The notes under the pieces were generated by a model that was given only the letters and a program-made list of their open reading frames with translations, ran no database searches and was not told the origin of the DNA. The translations under genes were made by a program, and so were the position numbers. Positions 25,089 to 34,617 of a stretch of 64,000 nt of DNA are shown in pieces (the stretch's first letter is position 1; each line of letters begins with the position of its first letter). The DNA lies in assembly GCA_910579525.1 (NCBI GenBank), contig CAJTUK010000004.1:62001-126000 (forward strand). The letters are read 5' to 3'. The stretch comes from an uncultured Christensenella sp. GTDB taxonomy: Bacteria; Bacillota; Clostridia; Christensenellales; Borkfalkiaceae.

Positions 25089-26204
25089 ATGCGCTCAAAC
25101 GGCGTTGCGGTGCTGGATATACGCTCCGGCGAAGTCTGCGCGCTCGTCGGCGAAAGGGGCGTAAACGGCACTTTCATAATAAAAAGCAAATATAATTGCG
25201 GGTACGACGGGTTTGCCGAAGGCGAACTTTTAAGCGAAGAGAGTTTTATTTCGGCAGTGTCGTCTGCTGTTAAAAGTACTTTATCCGCGTCGGGCGCAAT
25301 CAAAACTTTTTTTGTGGGCGTTCCGGGCGAATTTACCAAACTCAAAAACGTGGATAAAGTGCTGTCTTTTCAATCGGCTAAAAGGATAACTTCAGAAAAC
25401 TGCAGATATCTTTCCGATATGAGCGAACCCTCGCCTGAAGCAGGATGGGAGATAATAAAAAGCAGTTGCCTTTATTATGTTTTGTCTGATAAACGCAAAG
25501 TGATTGACCCCGTTGGGGAAATAAGCGACGGTTTACAGGGCAAATTTTCTTTCTATTACGCAAAAAAAACATTTATAAATTCGGTTATAAGAGCGTTTGA
25601 AACTTGCGCGGCGAGCGTCGCGTTGAAGTTCATTCCGTCAAATTATGCCGAAGCAATGTATTTGATAGAAGCCGAAAAGCGCGACGAGTGCGCTGTGTTA
25701 TTCGATTTCGGTTATATTTCATCTACATACAGTGTTGTTTGCGGAAACGGCGTTTTGTATAGCGAGTCGTTTTCTGTGGGGATCGGACATATAGCTTTTT
25801 ATCTTATGACGGAGCTTGATATTCCGTTCCAAGTGGCGAATTCGTTGCTGTCTACCGTAAATTTAAACGCCAAAGAAAAACTCAACAAGACGGAGGAGTG
25901 CGTTTACGAAGGTAAGAATTATGCTTTCCCCGCCGCAAAACTGCGTGATATAATTCGTGAAGGGCTTGACGGCGTTTGCGAAACAATAGAAGAATGCAGA
26001 CAAAATTTTACGGGCAGGAATATCGACGGTAAACCTGTGCTTGTTACTGGTGAGGGGGTAAAAGTCGTTCGCGGAACGGTTGAGCATTTCGCAGGGCGGC
26101 TGGTAAGACCCGTAGAAACCGTTGCGCCGAAAGTTCCTTATTACGATAAGCCGCATTTTTCCGCTTCTTTAAGCCTTTTGAACGCGGCGCTCAACGATAA
26201 TTAA
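25089..26204 (+). CDS. Divergent FtsA-like actin-fold division protein
   Basis: A 371-residue protein directly upstream of ftsZ, with recognisable FtsA layout: VAVLDIRSGEVCALVGE at the N-terminus (phosphate-1 region), an SHS2-like insertion, FDFGYISSTYSVV near residue 205 (phosphate-2 region) and LVTGEGVKVVRG (adenosine region). Canonical glycines of the nucleotide site are replaced: the usual DIG reads DIR (R12), and the usual DIGGGTTD reads DFGYISST. No C-terminal amphipathic membrane-targeting helix is evident; the protein ends SLSLLNAALNDN. The role is inferred as the membrane or septal partner of FtsZ. GGAG lies 8 bases before the ATG. Confidence 0.75.
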   Translation: MRSNGVAVLDIRSGEVCALVGERGVNGTFIIKSKYNCGYDGFAEGELLSEESFISAVSSAVKSTLSASGAIKTFFVGVPGEFTKLKNVDKVLSFQSAKRITSENCRYLSDMSEPSPEAGWEIIKSSCLYYVLSDKRKVIDPVGEISDGLQGKFSFYYAKKTFINSVIRAFETCAASVALKFIPSNYAEAMYLIEAEKRDECAVLFDFGYISSTYSVVCGNGVLYSESFSVGIGHIAFYLMTELDIPFQVANSLLSTVNLNAKEKLNKTEECVYEGKNYAFPAAKLRDIIREGLDGVCETIEECRQNFTGRNIDGKPVLVTGEGVKVVRGTVEHFAGRLVRPVETVAPKVPYYDKPHFSASLSLLNAALNDN

Positions 26205-26242
26205 TCAATTATGGAGAATTTAACCGATTAACGGAGGTAAAT

Positions 26243-27511
26243 ATGTTTAACGATTTACAGGGCATAGGCTCGCAAGGGATAACGGGGCGTGCCAAAATAA
26301 AGGTAATGGGGGTAGGCGGTGCAGGCAACAATGCCGTTAACCGTATGCTTGATGCGGGGATAAACAGCGCCGAATATTTTGTTGTGAACACCGACAGTCA
26401 GATTTTAACGCTTTCTCCCTGCGAAAATAAAATTCAGATAGGAAGCGCTCTTACCAAAGGTTTGGGGGCGGGTGCGGACCCTGAAGTCGGCAGAGCTGCC
26501 GCCGAGGAGAGCAAAGAAGCGTTGACGGACGCGATCAAAGGAACCGATCTTTTATTTATTACCGCCGGTATGGGCGGCGGTACTGGTACGGGCGCCGCTC
26601 CCGTTATAGCTAAAATCGCAAGAGATTTAAAAATACTTACCATCGCGGTCGTTACCGAACCTTTCAGTTTTGAAGGCAAAAAACGAATGGAGAATACCGC
26701 GAAGGGTCTCGATAATCTAAAAAAATACGTTGATACGCTTATAGTTATACCCAACGACAAAATCAAAACGGTAGTCGCGAAAAATACGCCTATGACCGAG
26801 GCGTTGCGCGTTGCCGATGAAATTTTAAAGCAAAGTATAAAAGGGCTCACAGAGCTTATAGTTAACCCCGCTCTTATAAATCTCGATTTTGCGGATGTAA
26901 AAACTATTTTAAAGGACAAGGGCATAGCGCATTTGGGCGTGGGTGTGGCAAAGGGAGACAACCGCATAATAGAGGCGGTTCGCGTTGCGGTAAATTGCCC
27001 GTTGCTTGAAACCACTATAGAAGGGGCCAGAGGAGTTATTCTTAACGTAGTGGGAGGTCAGGATTTGACTATAGACGAAGTTACGGACGCCGCCGAACTC
27101 GTTAAAAGCGTAGTTGACGCTTCGGCTAATATTATTTTCGGAGCGAGAATAGATCCTAATGTTCAGGACGAAGTCGAAATTACTGTAATAGCAACGAGTT
27201 TCCCCGGTTACGATTCCAAGCAGGACGAGCCTATGCAAAGGAATTACGGCTCGCAATATTATGAACCTGAAAATTACGGGAGAAGGATGACGGTCAGCGA
27301 ACCGTATTATAAAACGGTACAGCCCGTTCAGCCTTTGCAACCGGTTGAAAGAGCGCCTTATGTTCCTCCGGTACAGCCCGTTCAGCCGCAAAATGTTCAG
27401 CCTTTGCAGTACAGAGAAGAGGACGAAACCGCTATAGAGCGCCCTTCCGAAAAAAACATACCTAAATTTGCGCAGATGCTTAAAAATTTTGGTAAAAAGC
27501 GCGATCAATAA
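26243..27511 (+). CDS. ftsZ: Tubulin-like division GTPase FtsZ
   Basis: A 422-residue GTPase that forms the Z ring. The N-terminal GTPase domain has GVGGAGNNAVNRM, the tubulin signature GGGTGTGAAP and the T7 loop region NLDFADVKTI. The C-terminal subdomain ends near residue 315. A linker rich in VQPVQPLQP repeats (about 345-395) follows, and the C-terminal peptide KNIPKFAQML corresponds to the FtsZ-partner binding tail. CGGAGGT precedes the ATG. It is followed by a very strong terminator. Confidence 0.98.
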   Translation: MFNDLQGIGSQGITGRAKIKVMGVGGAGNNAVNRMLDAGINSAEYFVVNTDSQILTLSPCENKIQIGSALTKGLGAGADPEVGRAAAEESKEALTDAIKGTDLLFITAGMGGGTGTGAAPVIAKIARDLKILTIAVVTEPFSFEGKKRMENTAKGLDNLKKYVDTLIVIPNDKIKTVVAKNTPMTEALRVADEILKQSIKGLTELIVNPALINLDFADVKTILKDKGIAHLGVGVAKGDNRIIEAVRVAVNCPLLETTIEGARGVILNVVGGQDLTIDEVTDAAELVKSVVDASANIIFGARIDPNVQDEVEITVIATSFPGYDSKQDEPMQRNYGSQYYEPENYGRRMTVSEPYYKTVQPVQPLQPVERAPYVPPVQPVQPQNVQPLQYREEDETAIERPSEKNIPKFAQMLKNFGKKRDQ

Positions 27512-27521
27512 TTTTTATTAT

Positions 27522-27563
27522 AAACGAAAGCCCGCACGCGTTATAGCGTGCGGGCTTTCGTTT
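27522..27563 (+). terminator. Strong intrinsic terminator after ftsZ
   Basis: 18-base perfect arms (27522-27539 and 27546-27563) around a 6-base loop. The symmetric sequence may also act on the minus strand for spoVG readthrough. Confidence 0.88.
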
Positions 27564-27604
27564 ACAAATCCAGCATTATTTAACTGAAAACATAACATGA
27601 CTTG

Positions 27605-27865
27605 TTATTTTAGTTCGTCAAAGTAAGCCTTAAGGATTGCTTTTTTCAATAGTTCTCGTGTCTCGGTATTAAGCGGATGTGCAATATCCTTATATTCGCC
27701 ATCATTTGTTTTTCTGCTCGGCATGGCAATAAATTCTCCTTCGGGGGATTCAATTACTTTGATGTCATGCACTACGAAACAATCGTCGATAGTAATTGAA
27801 GCCACGGCTTTTAACTTATTGTCACCCTTGTTAACTAATCTGATTCGTACATCTGAGATTTTCAT
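27605..27865 (-). CDS. spoVG: SpoVG RNA/DNA-binding regulator
   Basis: A small 86-residue regulator of the SpoVG family, which binds RNA and DNA and affects division and sporulation. It begins MKISDVRIRLV and carries FVVHDIKVIESPEGEFIAMPSRK and the KDIAHPLN segment that define the family. The start at 27865 is preferred over a longer frame because the AGGTGATTGAA ribosome site lies within that extension and the protein then begins as homologues do. It is divergently oriented to murC and convergent with ftsZ, with its own promoter. Confidence 0.96.
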   Translation of the reverse strand: MKISDVRIRLVNKGDNKLKAVASITIDDCFVVHDIKVIESPEGEFIAMPSRKTNDGEYKDIAHPLNTETRELLKKAILKAYFDELK

Positions 27866-27901
27866 TTCAATCACCTGCCAGAATATACTTTCATTGTTAC
27901 T

Positions 27902-27930
27902 ATTGTACAATAAAAGAATTATAAATTCAA
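27902..27930 (-). promoter_or_regulatory. spoVG promoter
   Basis: On the minus strand, TTGAAT (27930-27925), a 17-base spacer and TACAAT (27907-27902). Confidence 0.7.
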
Positions 27931-28014
27931 TACCTATTTATAATTTTTTTGTAAATTTTTTTAAAAAAAGTCGAAAAATGTGATAATTTGCAGTAAAAAT
28001 AAATAATATAAAAT

Positions 28015-29343
28015 ATGCGCAAAGCTTTTTGGGACGATTTTAACGGATTTTATTTTATAGGTATCGGTGGTACAAGTATGAGCGGTCTGGCCGAATTTAT
28101 GCTTTCCGCGGGGAAAACCGTGGCGGGCAGCGACTTGGCGGAAAATATCTATACGCAAAAACTTCGTTTGCTTGGCGCTAAAATCGAAACGTCGGACGGC
28201 TGCGGTAGCGTAGCCGACTTCGACGCGGTAGTTTATACCGACGCAATACAAAAAAACGATGCTCGCCTGATTGAAGCGGAAAAGCTCGGTAAAACGATAA
28301 TTTCGCGCGGACAGCTTCTGTATGAAATAAGTCGGACTTTCGAAAGAGTTATTGCTGTTTCGGGGTGTCACGGAAAAACAACGTGCACGTCTATGCTTGC
28401 TCACATTTTTTACGCGGCGGGAGCTCCGTTCTGCATGCATGCCGGGGGTAGAGACGTTGATTTTGGAAATTTCCGTTATTCGGGAAATAAATTTTTTATT
28501 ACCGAAGCATGCGAATATAAAAAAAACTTCCTGCTTTTGAAGCCTGATATTGCAGTAGTGCTGAATAACGACCCCGATCATATGGAATGTTACGGAAGCA
28601 TTGAAAAGTTGAACGAGGCATATGAAACTTTTATAAAATCCTCTGATATTTCAGTCACAAGGGCGGGGGACTTTAAAATCGGAACAGTTACTTTCAGTCT
28701 TGGCGGCGCGGGCAATTATCGTGCTGAAAATCTGCGTAGCATAAAAGGAAAGTATTCTTTTAACGTTTATGAAAACGACGCTCGTCTTGGCAAAATCGAA
28801 TTGAACGTTTACGGTAAGCACAACGTCTACAATGCGTTGGCGGCGACGGCGGCAGCGCGTTCCGCGTGTATAGGATTTGACGCAATAGTACGCGGATTAA
28901 AAGCATTTAAAGGGGTGGAGAGGAGGTTCGAACATATCGGCGATATCAACGGTGTAAGATGTATAGCCGATTATGCGCATCACCCTCGCGAGATTGAGGC
29001 GTCAATAAAAACGGCAAAGCGTATTACAAAGGGAAAGCTGTTCGTGATATTTCAGCCTCACACATATTCGAGAACGAAAAACTTTTTTGCGGAATTCGTA
29101 AAAGTTCTTTCCAAAATGGATAATATTCTCATTTATAAAACTTTTGCCGCCCGTGAATATTTTGACGACAAGGGGAGCGCGTTATCGCTAGCACAAGCTG
29201 TAAAAAATGCAAAATATGGCGATTGCCCCCATGATATAGTGGATTTTATGAATATCGCACATAATGAAGATACTGTGCTTATACTGGGCGCCGGTGATAT
29301 TTACGACATTGCAAAAGCGCTTATTCTTTCTAAAATCGAATAA
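28015..29343 (+). CDS. murC: UDP-MurNAc:L-alanine ligase
   Basis: Adds L-alanine to UDP-MurNAc. The 442-residue sequence has the MurC N-terminus FIGIGGTSMSGLAE, a P-loop written GCHGKTTCTSM (the family usually has GTHGKTT), HNVYNALAATA, and IADYAHHPREIEASI with FQPHTYSRTKNF. It stands apart from the other mur genes, upstream of ftsK. No ribosome site is visible before the ATG, so initiation may be leaderless or weak. Confidence 0.96.
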   Translation: MRKAFWDDFNGFYFIGIGGTSMSGLAEFMLSAGKTVAGSDLAENIYTQKLRLLGAKIETSDGCGSVADFDAVVYTDAIQKNDARLIEAEKLGKTIISRGQLLYEISRTFERVIAVSGCHGKTTCTSMLAHIFYAAGAPFCMHAGGRDVDFGNFRYSGNKFFITEACEYKKNFLLLKPDIAVVLNNDPDHMECYGSIEKLNEAYETFIKSSDISVTRAGDFKIGTVTFSLGGAGNYRAENLRSIKGKYSFNVYENDARLGKIELNVYGKHNVYNALAATAAARSACIGFDAIVRGLKAFKGVERRFEHIGDINGVRCIADYAHHPREIEASIKTAKRITKGKLFVIFQPHTYSRTKNFFAEFVKVLSKMDNILIYKTFAAREYFDDKGSALSLAQAVKNAKYGDCPHDIVDFMNIAHNEDTVLILGAGDIYDIAKALILSKIE

Positions 29344-29353
29344 ATATTCATAT

Positions 29354-29401
29354 AAAACTCTTTTAATGCGGAAAATTCTGCAAACGGAGTTTTATTTTTT
29401 T
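29354..29401 (+). terminator. Intrinsic terminator after murC
   Basis: AAAACTC (29354-29360) pairs with GAGTTTT (29387-29393), enclosing a smaller GCGGAA/TTCTGC hairpin and followed by a run of T to 29401. Confidence 0.7.
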
Positions 29402-29519
29402 GCGTATATATGGCGGGTAAATATAAAACAGTACAAAATATAAATGAATAATAATTAAAAAATAAATTTGCTTGTGTTTTTGTAGAATAAAATTAAAACT
29501 AATTTATAGGTTCAATCTG

Positions 29520-29548
29520 TTGTCATTTTTAAGTTTAAATGATATAAT
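29520..29548 (+). promoter_or_regulatory. ftsK promoter
   Basis: TTGTCA (29520-29525), a 17-base spacer and TATAAT (29543-29548). Confidence 0.8.
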
Positions 29549-29587
29549 AAGGAATGAAATGCAATCAGAATTTTCCGGAGTTTTAAA

Positions 29588-32500
29588 GTGAAAAACAAAA
29601 AAGACGATAAGCAAGGAAAAATATCATACATATTTACAAGGGAAACGCTGGGGATGACTCTCATGCTTTTTAGCGCGATAGTTTTGCTTATGCTGTTTAC
29701 CGGCGATTTGGTGTTCCGCGGAATAGGCGGACCTATGTGCACGTTTATGTACGGAACTTTCGGCTACGGCGGTATTCTTGTCGTGGCGCTTTTGGCTTAT
29801 CTCGGTGAATGGCTCGTATTTGAAAAGAGCGTAAAAATCCCCGTGCGGCGAGCGCTTGCCATTTCTTTTACCGTCTTTATGCTTTTTTTGCTTTTTCACG
29901 CAGTAAGTACCAGAGGCTACGCGCTCGATAACTACGGTAAGTATATCGAGGAGTGTTATATGAACGCTCAAAACGGCTATGCGGGATATACTCTCGGCGG
30001 TGTAATTTCAGCTATTTTGGTTTATCCCGTTGCAAGCCTCGGAGGGTTCGTAACGGCTTATGTTTTGTTTTCGTTACTTGCGATTTTTTGCGGATATCTT
30101 ACTTATCTTGCTTTTCGGAAAGGTGGGTTCGTAAGGATAAATTCCAAAAAAGAAAAAGTTACGCCTCAGGTGGTTGAGGTGGTTCCTGAAAAAAGCGAAG
30201 TGCAGCCGGTTAGGCAATACGAAGCTCCGTTGCAGACGGTTCAACCTGTTCAACCGACATCTGTTCCCGTAGAAGCAACAGTTCGCGACGACAAGTTTTC
30301 TCAAAGAAACCTCGGCAGAAAAATTCTTTTTGAAAAAGGTGAGTTTGATGCGGAAAGCTACAGAAGAAATATGATTTTCAACGAGAATTCATATTTTAAC
30401 AGTCCGGCTGTTTCAAGCGAAGCGGATTATTTAAGTAGTTTTTCTTCAGGCGGAACTTCAAAAACCGCAGAGCAGGGACAAAAGACTTATTCTCAAAGTT
30501 ACAGGGAAGAAGTTTACAACCAGCCTGCGGCTATGCCCGCCAATTACGTTTACGGAGAAAAACCTGTAGAAAATCTTAATAATTCTTATACCGAAGAAGC
30601 GATGTATGAAGAGCCGTCTTTAAACCGCGACGAGTATGCGGATAAAGAAACGAATCCTTACGAAGTGGAAGACGGAAGCTACGGCGTAGTCGATTACGGA
30701 TACGACGCAGAGGAGACGGTTCCCGAATACAGCGCGGAGCCCGAACCCCAGCCTCCCGTTGCCGAGCAGCCGCCCGCTCGTCGACCTTCTAACGATTTTA
30801 TTTCTGAAACTCCGTTCACGCAGCCGAGTCGCAGTGAAACTGCTGACGAGCTTCGCCCCGCTATGGAGAGCGCGGAACAACCTCGAAGCGAGCTGGATGT
30901 GGACGATATTTTCGGTGGTGAAATTCAGCGCGGAGGCAGAGTCGCCCGTACGGAGCGTAGTAATGCGGAACTTTTCGACAGCGACGAAGATGAGCCGGAG
31001 ACCACATCGGAAGTTTTCCCTCGTGCACGCGTAGAACGTATATCGGTTGAAAATGAAGGGATTACGGCAAGGCGACCTGAACCCTCGACGTCCGCACAAC
31101 CGGCTCAACCCGTTGAAGAAGTAAAAAAAGAAAAACAAAAACACGTTTGGAAAAAGTACGTTCGCCCGTCGCTTGACTTGCTTGACGATTATCCCGAAAA
31201 TGCGAACGTAAACACATCTGAAATAGAGGATAATAAGCGTATTATTGTTGAAACGCTAGACAGATTTAAAATTGCGAGCGAAGTATCCAATGTTACGATA
31301 GGCCCTTCGATTACTCGTTACGACGTTATTATCGAAGATAAAACCAATATAAAACGTTCGCTTGGATATCGCGACGCTATAGCTATGGAGTTGCGTAAAG
31401 ACAACGTAAACGCATACCTCAATTATTCTAAAGGTGCGCTTTCTATCGAAGTTCCAAATAACAGAAGAGCGATAATAGGGCTTAAAAATATGCTTGCAAG
31501 CCCTAAATTTTTGAACAGCAAGCCCAGCTCGCTCACATTTGCTCTTGGTAAAAATGTGGAGGGTGAAGTAGTTTGTCCCGATATAACAAAAATGCCGCAT
31601 CTTCTTGTTGCCGGAACTACGGGCAGCGGTAAAAGTATTTGTTTGAGCGCCCTTTTGGTAAGTTTGCTGTTTAAATACGGACCGGAAGAACTTCGTCTGA
31701 TTTTGGTCGATCCTAAACAGGTAGAGTTCATTTCCTACGATAAGTTGCCGCATTTAATGATTAACGAAATTATTTACGAGTGTGATAAAGCGATTAAGGC
31801 GCTGAACTGGGCTATAAAAGAAATGGAACGTCGCTATTCGTTATTCAAGGAAATGACGGAATCAGGCGTGGCGACAAAAAATCTCGACGAGTATAACACG
31901 CATTTGCCGCAGGGTGAAGAAAAGCTCCCCAAAATTGTAATTGTTCTGGACGAATTCGGCGATCTGATGTTGCAAGCTAAAAAGGACATAGAGAGTCGCA
32001 TAATAAAGCTCGTTCAAAAAGCACGTGCGTGCGGAATACATCTTATTCTTGCCACTCAACGCCCCTCCGTAGACTGTATAACCGGACTAATTAAGTCAAA
32101 TTTGCCTACGCGTATAGGGTTTAAAGTAAATTCGTTTGACGATGCCCGCACAATTTTCGATATCGGCGGGGCGGAAAAACTTCTGGGTAAAGGAGATTCG
32201 TATTTCCGTTCGGCGGAAAATCCCGACCTTGCCCGTATTCAGTGTTGCTTCGTAGATACGCACGAGGTGCAAAAAGTAACAGATTTCGTTAAGGCGAATA
32301 ACGAAACATATTTTGATGAAGAGGCGTCAGACTTTATAAACAAAGTAGAGCAAGAAGAAACGCCTGCGTCTCTTGCGGGAAGCGACGGCGGCGAAGACGT
32401 AGAAACAAAAATAGACGATACTTTTATAAAGGCGTTAAAATACTGCGTTACGAGCAATCAGGCTTCCGTATCGATGATACAAAGGCGTTTTCCAGTGGGC

Positions 32501-32635
32501 TATATAAAGGCGTGCAAAATTATCGACTGGATGGAAAATATGACATATATAACGCCGTCGGAAGGGTCTAAACCCAGAAAAGTTTTGCTTTCTAAAGAAG
32601 AATTCTTCAACATTTTCGGAGAAATAGATGATTGA
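29588..32635 (+). CDS. ftsK: FtsK/SpoIIIE DNA translocase
   Basis: A 1015-residue septum-anchored DNA pump that clears chromosomal DNA during division or sporulation. Four to five hydrophobic helices occupy about residues 22-185. A long Pro/Glu/Gln-rich linker with VQPVQP motifs runs to about 515. The motor follows, with Walker A GTTGSGKS near 676, Walker B IVIVLDEFGDLM and ATQRPSVD. The C-terminal winged-helix gamma domain (about 945-1010, VSMIQRRFPVGYIKACKIIDWME) reads orientation sequences. The start is GTG with CCGGAG seven bases before. The stop overlaps rimO by 8 bases. Confidence 0.96.
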   Translation: MKNKKDDKQGKISYIFTRETLGMTLMLFSAIVLLMLFTGDLVFRGIGGPMCTFMYGTFGYGGILVVALLAYLGEWLVFEKSVKIPVRRALAISFTVFMLFLLFHAVSTRGYALDNYGKYIEECYMNAQNGYAGYTLGGVISAILVYPVASLGGFVTAYVLFSLLAIFCGYLTYLAFRKGGFVRINSKKEKVTPQVVEVVPEKSEVQPVRQYEAPLQTVQPVQPTSVPVEATVRDDKFSQRNLGRKILFEKGEFDAESYRRNMIFNENSYFNSPAVSSEADYLSSFSSGGTSKTAEQGQKTYSQSYREEVYNQPAAMPANYVYGEKPVENLNNSYTEEAMYEEPSLNRDEYADKETNPYEVEDGSYGVVDYGYDAEETVPEYSAEPEPQPPVAEQPPARRPSNDFISETPFTQPSRSETADELRPAMESAEQPRSELDVDDIFGGEIQRGGRVARTERSNAELFDSDEDEPETTSEVFPRARVERISVENEGITARRPEPSTSAQPAQPVEEVKKEKQKHVWKKYVRPSLDLLDDYPENANVNTSEIEDNKRIIVETLDRFKIASEVSNVTIGPSITRYDVIIEDKTNIKRSLGYRDAIAMELRKDNVNAYLNYSKGALSIEVPNNRRAIIGLKNMLASPKFLNSKPSSLTFALGKNVEGEVVCPDITKMPHLLVAGTTGSGKSICLSALLVSLLFKYGPEELRLILVDPKQVEFISYDKLPHLMINEIIYECDKAIKALNWAIKEMERRYSLFKEMTESGVATKNLDEYNTHLPQGEEKLPKIVIVLDEFGDLMLQAKKDIESRIIKLVQKARACGIHLILATQRPSVDCITGLIKSNLPTRIGFKVNSFDDARTIFDIGGAEKLLGKGDSYFRSAENPDLARIQCCFVDTHEVQKVTDFVKANNETYFDEEASDFINKVEQEETPASLAGSDGGEDVETKIDDTFIKALKYCVTSNQASVSMIQRRFPVGYIKACKIIDWMENMTYITPSEGSKPRKVLLSKEEFFNIFGEIDD

Positions 32636-33965
32636 TTTGCATAGCAAAACTTACGGACTCGTTTCTTTGGGTTGTGATAAAAATCGCGTAGACGCAGAAA
32701 AACTGCTCGCGTCAATAAGCGCGCGCGGTATGCAAATAACCGACGATGTTTCAAAAGCGCAGGTTCTCATAATTAACACTTGCGCGTTTTTGAATGAAGC
32801 GAGAAAAGAGGCTATAGAAACCGTTTTGGAATTTTCGGCTTACAAGAGCGGTAATTTGGAAAAAATAGTAGTAACCGGTTGTTTGCCGCAAAAGTATTCT
32901 GCCGAAACGTTTCCCGAGTTGACGGAGGCTGACGTCTTTCTCGGAACGGAAGATTACGATAAGTTTTTTGAAGCGCTGCAAAAATCTTACGAGGTCGGTA
33001 GAATAAATTCTGTCGGTTGTGGTGAAGGCTTATATTCTTCGGACAGGCTTGTGACCACGCCTTTGCATTACGCGTATTTAAAAATTGCGGACGGTTGTAA
33101 CAACCGTTGCACATATTGTCTTATTCCAAAAATACGCGGAGCGTATAGAAGTTACCCTATAGAAGATTTATTGAAAGAAGCCGGAAACCTCGGCGAGGTT
33201 TCCGAATTGGTTTTGGTAGCGCAGGACGTAACTCGTTACGGGCTCGATTTATACGGACAAAAAAAATTAACAAAATTTTTGCAAAACGTGACAAAACTTG
33301 TCAACATTAATAGTGTAAGATTATTATACTGTTATCCCGATATGATAGATGACGAGCTTATAGCAGAAATAAGGGACAACCCTAAAATAGTAAAATATCT
33401 CGATATTCCTTTACAACATAGCGAAAACGGAATTCTCAAACTTATGAATCGCCCGCAAGGAAGAGAGGAGTATTTACGTCTTATTAAAAAATTGAGAGAG
33501 AATATTCCGGAAATAGCTTTGCGCACCACGTTCATAGCGGGTTTTCCGAGTGAGACTGAAGAACAGTTTCAAGGGCTCAAAAGTTTTTTAAATGAAGCGC
33601 AATTCGATAACTGTGGTTTTTTTGCGTATTCACGTGAACCCGATACACCCGCGTATAAATTGAAAGAACAAATTTCTTACAGCGTAAAAAAACGCAGGGT
33701 TAAAGAACTTTACGCCGTTCAAAGTGAAATTTCACGTAAAAAACTTTCGGAACAAATCGGCAAAATATTAACGGTTTTGTGCGACGGGATAGATTACGAT
33801 AAAAACTGTTTCGTAGGAAGGGCGTATTTTCAGGCGCCTGAAATAGACGGTAAAGTTTATTTTAACGCACGGTCGGCGGTTCAGGGCGAATATTATGAGG
33901 TGCTTATAGAGAGCTGCGGTGCTTACGACCTTTACGGTCGTACGGAGGATTACGAAAATGAATGA
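32628..33965 (+). CDS. rimO: Ribosomal protein S12 methylthiotransferase
   Basis: A radical-SAM methylthiotransferase modifying the conserved aspartate of ribosomal protein S12. The 445-residue protein has the N-terminal UPF0004 domain with three cluster cysteines (SLGCDKNRVDAE, INTCAFL, VTGCLPQ), the radical-SAM motif CNNRCTYCLIP (CxxxCxxC) and a C-terminal TRAM domain. GCDKNRVD and IPKIRG favour RimO over MiaB, and a separate miaB is present at 53882. It overlaps ftsK and pgsA at its two ends. Confidence 0.95.
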   Translation: MIDLHSKTYGLVSLGCDKNRVDAEKLLASISARGMQITDDVSKAQVLIINTCAFLNEARKEAIETVLEFSAYKSGNLEKIVVTGCLPQKYSAETFPELTEADVFLGTEDYDKFFEALQKSYEVGRINSVGCGEGLYSSDRLVTTPLHYAYLKIADGCNNRCTYCLIPKIRGAYRSYPIEDLLKEAGNLGEVSELVLVAQDVTRYGLDLYGQKKLTKFLQNVTKLVNINSVRLLYCYPDMIDDELIAEIRDNPKIVKYLDIPLQHSENGILKLMNRPQGREEYLRLIKKLRENIPEIALRTTFIAGFPSETEEQFQGLKSFLNEAQFDNCGFFAYSREPDTPAYKLKEQISYSVKKRRVKELYAVQSEISRKKLSEQIGKILTVLCDGIDYDKNCFVGRAYFQAPEIDGKVYFNARSAVQGEYYEVLIESCGAYDLYGRTEDYENE

Positions 33966-34617
33966 AGAAAAGCAGGTTGACAAGGAGAGTAAAGCTTATA
34001 AAAGGGCGGCGGGCAAAGGAATAATGAATCTGCCAAACAAACTTACGCTCTCGCGTATGTTTATGATTCCCGTGTTTATTGCTCTATTTTACGTGCCCTT
34101 CAAAGGGCACTATTTCGCGGCTCTCGCCGTTTTTGCCATAGCAAGTTTAACTGACCTTTTTGATGGAAAAATTGCAAGGAAGTACGGTCTTGTCACCAAC
34201 TTCGGTAAATTTCTTGACCCTATTGCAGACAAGGTTTTAGTTTTATCCGCGCTTGTGATTTTTCTTACCAGACCTGAAGATATTATTTTATCCATGGGCA
34301 GTATAGGTTTAATTGTAATGGGTTGCGGCGTCGCCGTGATACTTGCAAGAGAAATAATTGTAAGCGGTTTCAGAATGGTTGCCGCAAGTTCGGGAATGGT
34401 AATTGCGGCGGATGTAGTCGGAAAGTATAAAACCGTTTTTCAGGACGTTGCGATAGTTGTTTTGCTCATAGGCGCGGGTGTTGGAGAATTTACACAGCAC
34501 ATAGCGGTTGTAATAATAAATCATATCGGACTCGCGGCGTTTGCAATATCCGTGATTTTAACAATTGTTTCCGGCATTAACTATATAGTCACAAACATAG
34601 AAGTACTCAAAAAATGA
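33958..34617 (+). CDS. pgsA: CDP-diacylglycerol-glycerol-3-phosphate 3-phosphatidyltransferase
   Basis: Makes phosphatidylglycerophosphate, the precursor of phosphatidylglycerol. It is a 219-residue membrane protein with the CDP-alcohol phosphotransferase motif DG-x2-AR-x8-G-x3-D-x3-D, seen as DGKIARKYG...GKFLDPIAD. NLPNKLTLSRMFMIPVF is the usual PgsA opening. The start at 33958 is chosen because GGAGG lies nine bases before it; an in-frame ATG at 33919 has no such site. It overlaps rimO by 8 bases and cinA by 4. Confidence 0.95.
   Translation: MNEEKQVDKESKAYKRAAGKGIMNLPNKLTLSRMFMIPVFIALFYVPFKGHYFAALAVFAIASLTDLFDGKIARKYGLVTNFGKFLDPIADKVLVLSALVIFLTRPEDIILSMGSIGLIVMGCGVAVILAREIIVSGFRMVAASSGMVIAADVVGKYKTVFQDVAIVVLLIGAGVGEFTQHIAVVIINHIGLAAFAISVILTIVSGINYIVTNIEVLKK

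Noticed and set aside
27360..27420. VQPVQP repeats of FtsZ as a tandem DNA repeat
   Set aside because: Only short imperfect codon repeats in a disordered linker; similar motifs occur in the FtsK linker and need no special explanation.
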